The notes under the pieces were generated by a model. It made no database searches and was not told the DNA's origin. It saw only the letters and a list, made by a program, of their open reading frames with translations. DNA of 64,000 bases from Scytalidium lignicola (Eukaryota > Ascomycota > Leotiomycetes), in NCBI GenBank assembly GCA_002812745.2, contig NCSJ02000007.1, forward strand, positions 186,001 to 250,000, read 5' to 3'. Below, piece by piece: positions 57,539 to 64,000 of this stretch. The first letter of the stretch is position 1. Every line of letters begins with the position of its first letter. The position numbers were made by a program, and so were the translations under genes.

Positions 57539-58229
57539 GGGACTTTTTCTATATAAATATATAGTATATAATGTGAAATTTTGAATTTTGCCAGAGTCTC
57601 TCTTAAGTTTCTTGCGACTTAATGAGTCTTAATATTGTAAGTAAATGCAGATTTAACCTAGTTCAACAGTCCGCTTATTAAAAAGATGGGCTATTGTGCA
57701 TGCATAACATTGGTTAGGCAGCAGATTATAATCTAGAACGGAGTGTCCTTGAATATATAGAGGCAGTGATGGTTATTAGAACCGAATGAAGACAACGAGG
57801 GTGACTATAAGCGTGCCGGTAATTTCACATAGGATAAAGAACCGGCCAATTTTGGAATTCCCGCAGCATATATTGAAGAGCATATTATTAATAGCAGTTA
57901 TGGATATGAAGTCTATTAGTTTAGAATAAGGGAAAATGTGAAAAGAAGCCAACATTTTTTAAGTCAGTACAACTTGATCTTGATCTTTTCTTCTTCCCCT
58001 TCCTCTGCTTGCTGTCCATTTTCTCTAGGAATATGGCGTCTAAGAAAGATGGGTCAACATAATTCTAGTAGAAAGACATGCGTTGTAAGAATATTTAAGT
58101 CGTAATATTGTTCTATTCACATTCTCGACTATCAATGAAGAAAAACGAAGTTTTTGTGGTGGCTTAAAATCTAGGAAAACTTCTAAGATCAATAAACAAA
58201 ATGCGCTTGCTCCCCTTTCTCCGTCACAC
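57539..58229. other. Intergenic region between convergent genes
   Basis: This is the 3' flank of both the sugar porter and the HMG-CoA reductase gene. No coding or RNA feature is recognised. Confidence 0.5.
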
Positions 58230-59354
58230 TTATAGTTTAACTTGATTCGGAATTCGAGCCAGATTCTGGTGACTTTTTGCGAATGTATCATTTGTAATAG
58301 CACTAACAGTGCTAACGTCTAAGGCCAAGGCAAACGCTGCTATGGTTTCGGCTAGGGCAAATTTCTTTCCGACTCCATGGCATCCAATAAGCTCCAGAGC
58401 CTCCCGCTGAGTTGGATATTGCGTGCCTCCTCCTACTGTCCCGACCAGCAAGGATGGGAAGTACAAGCTTAAACTAAGCAACTTTGTATCCTCATCTAAG
58501 TCAGCGGTCAAATGAGACCATCCTGACTCAAGAACGCTGGCTGCATCTTGCCCACATGCAATGAACATGGCAGCTAAAATATTGGCAGTATTGATATTTT
58601 GTCCTATATGGCCACTACGCATACTTCCTCCCTCAAATTTGGAGAGGGCAGAGCGTAACCTGGTGGTGCTGCATCCCAGAACCTTCTGGCAGACAGCATC
58701 TGAGATACTACCCCAGACCATGACTTCGATGCCCCGACCGTTTTTGACATTTTCCCAGGATAATTTTTTATCGGATGAAAGCTGACCCTCAACTAGGAAA
58801 TCGACTATTCCCAAATCCTTGCCGGCCTCAGACGCAAGGAATTCCTGACATGCACAATGTGTGGCGAGAGTAACCATATTCTGCCCCGCTGCATCGCCGC
58901 AAGTATAGCTAAATTTGACGTGAACGCTCTTGCCAATAATATGAGGTGTGACTTGGAAAAGTCGAGCGTATCGGCTAGTTTTCTCACAACTGGTTTGGAA
59001 TGAAGACTGGAGTGTTGGCACAAGATGATAGAACCGGAGAGCATCATCGACGGAGCGGAATATAAACACAGGAGCGCGGGATATGGCTTCGCTCAAGACC
59101 GCTGCTTTGACACCGCCCATGGCCTGGAATGCTTTGCACCCTCGAGAACAGCCTGCCACAAGAGTTGCTTCTAGGGTTGCCAGAGGGGCATACACTGTTC
59201 TTCCATGCTTCCCATGTATTGTGAGTGGGCCAGCTAGACCAAGAGGGACTCGTGTATAGCCAATGCAGTTTTCGACTTTGATGTCTTTTGTGTTGTCATC
59301 TCGGCAGGAGGGCAACTTCTCCGCAAGCTCTTTCAATACCTGTGCTCGATTCAT
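58230..59354 (-). CDS. Soluble, catalytic-domain-only HMG-CoA reductase (class I-like)
   Basis: A single-exon frame of 374 residues starts with the first ATG (59354) after an in-frame GTG that is not used. It catalyses NADPH-dependent reduction of HMG-CoA to mevalonate. The motifs are IGYTRVPLGLAGPL, ATLEATLVAGCSRGCKAF with catalytic E62, CGDAAGQNMVTLAT, SSDKKLSW with K196 (D195 before it), ACGQDAASVLESGWSHL with D270, LLVGTVGGGTQYPTQREA, and FAKSHQNLAR with H362. All four catalytic residues are present. The usual fungal enzyme has an N-terminal multi-helix membrane anchor and about 1,000 residues; here nothing hydrophobic precedes the domain, and no upstream exon was found. GDAAGQNM where GDAMGMNM is usual marks a divergent clade. 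It may serve a secondary-metabolite or resistance role (inference). Confidence 0.9.
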   Translation of the reverse strand: MNRAQVLKELAEKLPSCRDDNTKDIKVENCIGYTRVPLGLAGPLTIHGKHGRTVYAPLATLEATLVAGCSRGCKAFQAMGGVKAAVLSEAISRAPVFIFRSVDDALRFYHLVPTLQSSFQTSCEKTSRYARLFQVTPHIIGKSVHVKFSYTCGDAAGQNMVTLATHCACQEFLASEAGKDLGIVDFLVEGQLSSDKKLSWENVKNGRGIEVMVWGSISDAVCQKVLGCSTTRLRSALSKFEGGSMRSGHIGQNINTANILAAMFIACGQDAASVLESGWSHLTADLDEDTKLLSLSLYFPSLLVGTVGGGTQYPTQREALELIGCHGVGKKFALAETIAAFALALDVSTVSAITNDTFAKSHQNLARIPNQVKL

Positions 59355-60968
59355 TATTTGTGATAAAAACACGCTGGTATAGGGAGATGAAAGGAATCAT
59401 GTTAGAGAAAGGAGGAGTGGAGAATAAACTTGTCAATTTTAAGGAGGCAGTATAGAGGGCAATGGATATTGCTAGCTGATAGCTTAGAGCCTCCACTACG
59501 CCCCCAACATATTATCACTTCGGGATACGATAACACCGAATGTAACCATAGCCCCATTTGATCTATAACTGGATATTCTCTAATGGAGTGTAATATCTTG
59601 AATGATACTTTGTTGGTGGTAATGCGGCGATAACGTATATTCAGCCTACATGAGAACGCCACTTGTTACACGTGTAGAAAGAATCGCCCGCGAGGCATGA
59701 CTTAAGTGGACCTTTGGATTTTCCCACCGCCTCAGTTCATGGAGCCCGTTCAAGGATTGTTTGATATATAAACGGCTATTTCTTTATAGCCATACCTCGA
59801 TAATTATGGTCTCCCTAGTAGATTTTAGTTCTAACAGCTGCAATAAAGCTCCTATCGGCGATGATTGAAGAAAGAACCTGATCCCTTATTGAAAAGGCTC
59901 AGTGCTACTATCCACTGTAACAGGCGACCTGATTGGGTAGGCTACCGCAGTTACTTGGACCCACAAAATATGCAGAACTGGCAATATTTCAGCTGTCTGC
60001 TCAACCCCGATCTCGGTGAAGCTGCTAATAATTTTCTGGTCCGAGTTGCAGTATGCCATATCTTTTTCGGAAGAGATTTCCTGTTGCATTCCAACTCCAT
60101 AATGTACTTGCCGTCTCCGAGAGCGTATTTGGCGAGTTGCTAATATTGTGGAATTGAACAAAACTATGGCTTGTTCCTTCGTACCTATTTAGACGTAAAT
60201 TTGAACTTAATAGAAATATTTTTAAGTCATATTTATCTAAAGGATAATTTATCTCATTGAGCTGGATTGTGCGGCCTTGTGTTTGCACAAATAATTTGGG
60301 ACACTCTGCGAGAAATTCAATCAGCCTCAATTAATTTCCGACTCTGCGCTATGCCTAGAGCGTTTTTCTTTTGTTGAAATTGGTCCATGTTATCAACAGA
60401 GAATTTTTCTAATAAAGATACAAAATATAAAGATATAAATAGCAAGTTAAGATAAACTTTTTACTAGTCAGACTTCCTCGTCACCTCTCTTTACGACCAG
60501 CCATTTAATTCGTTAAAATTCCGTCTATCGTATAGTTCCAAACTCGAACGCCAGCGTTCGAATTAGGAGAGTGGTTATAGGAGCTTTATGCAGTTTTCAT
60601 AGCAATATCTAGGTTAGGATCATATTACCAGTGTAAGAACGAAAGAGATATTAAGTACACATAAAATGAGTGAGATCCAAATTGTTTAAAGAACCTACTT
60701 CTCTAGTTAGAGAAGTAGTTCCTTTACGTACACGTGTAATAACTAAACCTTCGTTCTTTTATTTAAAAATTGTGGAACAAACCCTCTAAAATAGCTCCAG
60801 CCGAACGTGACGCCCTTTGCTTGACTCGGGTTTTCCGCTAAGGATCGCATGATTCTTTTAGAAANTTTTTTAAACTACTTGATGTCTTCTAGTTACCTGT
60901 ATAAAACAATAAGTCAATTAAGACTATAATCAGTGTTCTGGAACTGTTAATCTCGCTGATACGAAAGC
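59355..60968. other. Divergent promoter region, HMG-CoA reductase and MFS genes
   Basis: This 1.6-kb region between divergently oriented genes has no recognisable coding sequence. An N lies in a T run near 60865. Shared regulation of the two genes is possible but no operator is recognised. Confidence 0.45.
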
Positions 60969-62611
60969 ATGGCAAACAAGCAGGCCCCAACGCCATCTTC
61001 TACTTACGAAAACCAAGTCTCAACAACCGAACTTCGAAATCTGCCAAACTCAGAGCTCCAAGGCTCAAACACACTATCAACTGTTCATGATGGCTTGACA
61101 TCGCAGTCTTGTGATGTTTCACCGTCTAGATCAATGGCATATCTACCACCTACTGATAGAGGCAAAGATGCGTGGTTGTTTCTTACGGGATGCTTCTTCG
61201 TCGAAACCCTTTTATGGGGTAGGTCATCCAAATTCTACTCCTCCGAGAATTACCCAAGACGTATCTTATAGTAACCAGGATTTCCGTTCTCATACGGTGT
61301 ATTGCAAGAGTATTATATCAACCATGAGCCGTTTCAAGGGCACAGTAAGGGAGTTAGTGCTGTTGGAACGACTTGTTCAGTAAGTCTAGGATTGTATTTC
61401 CACTAACTTCTTATCGAGGGAAAAGAAAGAAAAATTTCCTTATTTTCTTTTCTTGTTTTAACGTTTCAATAGGGAATTATGTACTTAGCTGCACCCTTCT
61501 TATTTTTAATTCTCCATCATTACCCTCAAATGCGCCGCAAATCTTGTATCGGTGGTCTTGTTACCGTCTGCCTTGCCTTGGTTCTCTCCAGTTTTTGTCG
61601 TACTATCCCTACTCTCATATTAACTCAGGGCCTTCTCTATGGCATAGGCGGTTGTTTCTTGTATTATCCTATTTACTTCTTCATTGACGAATGGTTCATC
61701 ACTCGTAAGGGCTTCGCATACGGAATTATGTGGGCTGGATCGGGGATTGGCGGATTGTCAGGCACTTTGATTATGGGACGGCTTTTAGCAGCGTATGGAT
61801 TCGAAACCATGGTTTGAGTTTGGGCTGTCACATTATTGCTGATTTCTGGTCCTCTATTATATTTTGTTAAACCTCGATTGCCAGTTCCTGTAGGAAGCAG
61901 TGGTGGTCGAAGATGGAAAAGCGGCTGGCAGTTTATTACTACAAGGTCGTTTTGGATTTTGCAGGCTGGAAATATTATGAAAGGCTTAGGCTACTTTATT
62001 CCACAATTATACTTGCCCGGTATGAGATTCATCGTTGACAATTTGTTATTTTCAGTATTGATACTAACATTCACAACCTAGAATACATTAGTTCTCTTAA
62101 TTATCCACCACTCGTCTCCTCGGCGCTGCTCTCTGCTTTGAACAGCGCATCCGTTCCTGGAGTCATTTTCTTATCCTCTCTCTGCGACAAAACCCACGTC
62201 ACTAACGTTATCTTAATCAGCACTCTTGGTTCCGCGATATCTGTTCTCCTTTTCTGGGGACTGTCAACTTCTATTCCACTGATTGCAATATTTGCTGTTA
62301 GTTACGGCTTCTTCGCGGGAGGATTTACCTCCACATACGCTGGCACAGTTAAATCACTAATGGAAACGGCACCAAGATCTGAACCGGGGACTATAATGGG
62401 CATGTTGAGCCTGGGCCGAGGTATTGGAAATGTGGTATGTGGGCCATTGAGCGAGTTATTGCTTAATAAAGGGACAGCCGATAGTGAAATCCACACGGCC
62501 AGCCATAGTTTTGCGTATCAATCGGGATATGGGACATTGATTGCCTTCACTGGGGTAACTGCTGCTATGGGGATGTGTGGCTGGGTTGCAAAGGTTTTAA
62601 AAGTCTTTTAA
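60969..62611 (+). pseudogene. MFS monocarboxylate-permease-like transporter with one premature stop
   Basis: Four exons (60969-61218, 61279-61379, 61473-62019, 62082-62611) keep phase and would give 475 residues. The only interruption is a TGA at 61815-61817 where arginine is expected (MV, stop, VWAVTL). The N-terminus is a hydrophilic tail of about 65 residues. The family's helix pattern follows: DAWLFLTGCFFVETLLWG, GFPFSYGVLQEYY, YGIGGCFLYYPIYFFIDEWF and the MWAGSGIGG motif of monocarboxylate transporters. The last exon ends with a serine-rich loop and two helices. The substrate is unknown. The stop looks like a CGA-to-TGA change; otherwise splice sites and frame are sound, so the loss is recent, or the base is miscalled. 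Confidence 0.78.
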
Positions 62612-63115
62612 GAAAATTTAGCAGATTACAAGGGAGATATACACAGTGGAGTTTGGGGTCATATTCCGGAGTCTATTCGTAGTTGTAGTAGCTACAGCAA
62701 TCGAAAAGAAGGAATTTCTGCCTTTCCAGCGCTCACAACCTAGGTGCCCTAACCTGAAAGAAAGAGAACTTCAAGGATATACTGTGCAATACACTCCTCA
62801 AAATCGTTTGCCTAGTCTATCGAGTGGGTTTTAATATATCATGGAGGGAATAACAAAGACTACACTACATAATTAAAGCTGTAACTCTTTTAAACAAAAT
62901 TGTACAAAAATGTTAGTAGAAGATCTTGTTATTTAGACTATAATATTACTTAAAATAAGATTCGAGTAAATCCATCTTTAAAAAAATTTAATCCACATGT
63001 ATCAGCTAGCGGAAATGTAACTCACCCTGAATAGAGCGGAGTCACGTGCTCTTATGTCTGAGTTAAAGTATGATTAGCCAAGATGTTAGATATAGCTAAT
63101 TTGATCTTTACAAGT
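62612..63115. other. Intergenic region between convergent MFS genes
   Basis: This is a short convergent spacer without a recognised feature. A frame at 62646-62834 looks like chance. Confidence 0.45.
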
Positions 63116-64000
63116 CTAGTATACATAGACAAATAACGGATTTTGTTTGTCTGTCAAATTCATGAATTCAACATTCTCTATAGCCGCATCCATTGCAGCA
63201 AGTCGTCTTGGTTCATTCTTTTTGTTCTTCCATGCCAAGAAGAATGTTAGAGCTAAATATGAGAATATGCAGAGACTAAGTGAAACGACGAGAGAACCAA
63301 TCCCAAGATCTGAAGCTTGTCAGCATTGACATTAATTAGCATTAGTACCAGTGTTACTCACAGTATCTAGGTGCTGTATTTGCCTTGTAGAATTGAGGCC
63401 CGGCAATGCTATTCTGTCAGTATTTTATAAACGAGACTATTTGAGGAAACAGGATTGAACTTACTTCCCAGCAGAATAGGCTATCATATTGATCGCATTT
63501 ATAGTCACTTTCTTCGTGTGGCCTGCAATATTGGCGGACAGAAGAGACAGAAGAAGCAGGTATGCAAGCGGATAGGCATAAATCTAAAACCGTTAGAAAA
63601 GAATATTCTTCCATGAGACATGTGTTCCAGCCTCTTACAATGTAGTAGCCCGCTAGCAAGCCTGCTTTATTACTATATGGCAATGCTAGAACCAGGATGC
63701 CCCCGAGAAGTGAAATCGCCAAAGAGAGTAAAATTCCATAAGTTCGAGTATTTGGAAACTTGGCGCAGACATATGTGAGACCGAAAATATNAAAAAAATT
63801 CAAATCCACCAGCAGGCATGGAAAGCTATGAGTTAGTGTTAGTATATTTTTAACATAACTGCATTATTTCCCAAGGGCTCTTACGAGTGTTGTTTCTAGA
63901 CTCGAGTATCCAAAGCCAGCAATGACTAGATTCCCGAAGGATGCAACAGAGTTGGGGATGTTGACGAGAAAGGAGATAAGGAACATCAGCCATGTCTTTA
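63116..64000 (-). CDS. Allantoate-permease-like MFS transporter, 3' part
   Basis: The gene runs off the right edge, so only about the C-terminal half is seen. On the minus strand, reading from the edge, exons give NSVASFGNLVIAGFGYSSLET, then LSMPAGGFEFF with LTYVCAKFPNTRTYGILL, then AYPLAYLLLLSLL with NIAGHTKKVTINAINMIAYS, NSIAGPQFYKANTAPRY and finally LGIGSLVVSLSLCIFSYLA. The stop is at 63116-63118. The GxTKK and GPQ motifs with TAPRY are characteristic of the Dal5/Tna1 anion:cation symporter family, which takes up allantoate, nicotinate or other organic anions. Introns have normal sites. One undetermined base lies near 63791 in an A run. Confidence 0.82.

Noticed and set aside
58230..59372. 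Start of the HMG-CoA reductase at 59372
   Set aside because: That codon is GTG; the first ATG in frame is at 59354 and is the expected start in a fungus.
1..64000. CRISPR arrays, bacterial operons or riboswitches
   Set aside because: Introns, retrotransposons and gene families are eukaryotic, and no regularly spaced short repeats are present.

Overview
The window reads as nuclear DNA of a filamentous ascomycete (Pezizomycotina, possibly Leotiomycetes; the class is inference). The grounds are short GT-AG introns of about 46-115 bp, fungal gene families (NmrA-like, GT32, plant-type heme peroxidase, acyltransferase-3, allantoate-permease-like MFS) and C-to-T/G-to-A damaged transposons typical of genomes with RIP or a similar process.

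Layout. 1-3.4 kb: one intact NmrA-like gene. 3.45-5.8 kb: a complete but decayed pogo/Fot-type DNA transposon. 5.8-25 kb: a very AT-rich block of nested LTR retrotransposons. It holds a Ty1/copia element on the minus strand, a complete chromodomain Ty3/gypsy element (11821-18991) with two 354-bp LTRs, a reversed 5' gypsy fragment, and a 5'-truncated second gypsy element. That last element is itself interrupted by a solo LTR with a perfect GCTAA target duplication and by a 193-bp hairpin element. 25-30 kb: a LINE ORF1 fragment, an inverted-repeat block, a second copy of the hairpin element, and a Tc1-like transposon with one stop codon. From about 30 kb the DNA becomes gene-bearing and less AT-rich.

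Gene-bearing part. A glycoside hydrolase family 16-like plus acyltransferase-3 coding sequence, probably one fusion gene, is broken by two stops and a frameshift and abuts a FAR1-type Mutator-like element (33151-35699). Then follow ornithine aminotransferase, an intact acyltransferase-3, a GT32 glycosyltransferase, an eight-exon secreted heme peroxidase, two unrecognised genes (one with an internal domain duplication and a frameshift), a sugar porter, a soluble catalytic-only HMG-CoA reductase, a monocarboxylate-permease-like MFS gene with one premature stop, and the 3' part of an allantoate-permease-like MFS gene running off the right edge.

How they fit together. Ornithine aminotransferase belongs to arginine/proline metabolism. 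The GH16, AT3 and GT32 genes suggest wall or glycan work. The last 8.5 kb (three transporters around a compact HMG-CoA reductase) could be part of a metabolic cluster, but no core biosynthetic enzyme is visible in the window. The most unusual items are the TG...CA hairpin element with Pol III-like boxes, the antisense cysteine-rich ORF shared by both gypsy elements, the broken GH16-AT3 fusion, and the anchorless HMG-CoA reductase. All intron positions are read by eye from splice motifs and frame continuity.
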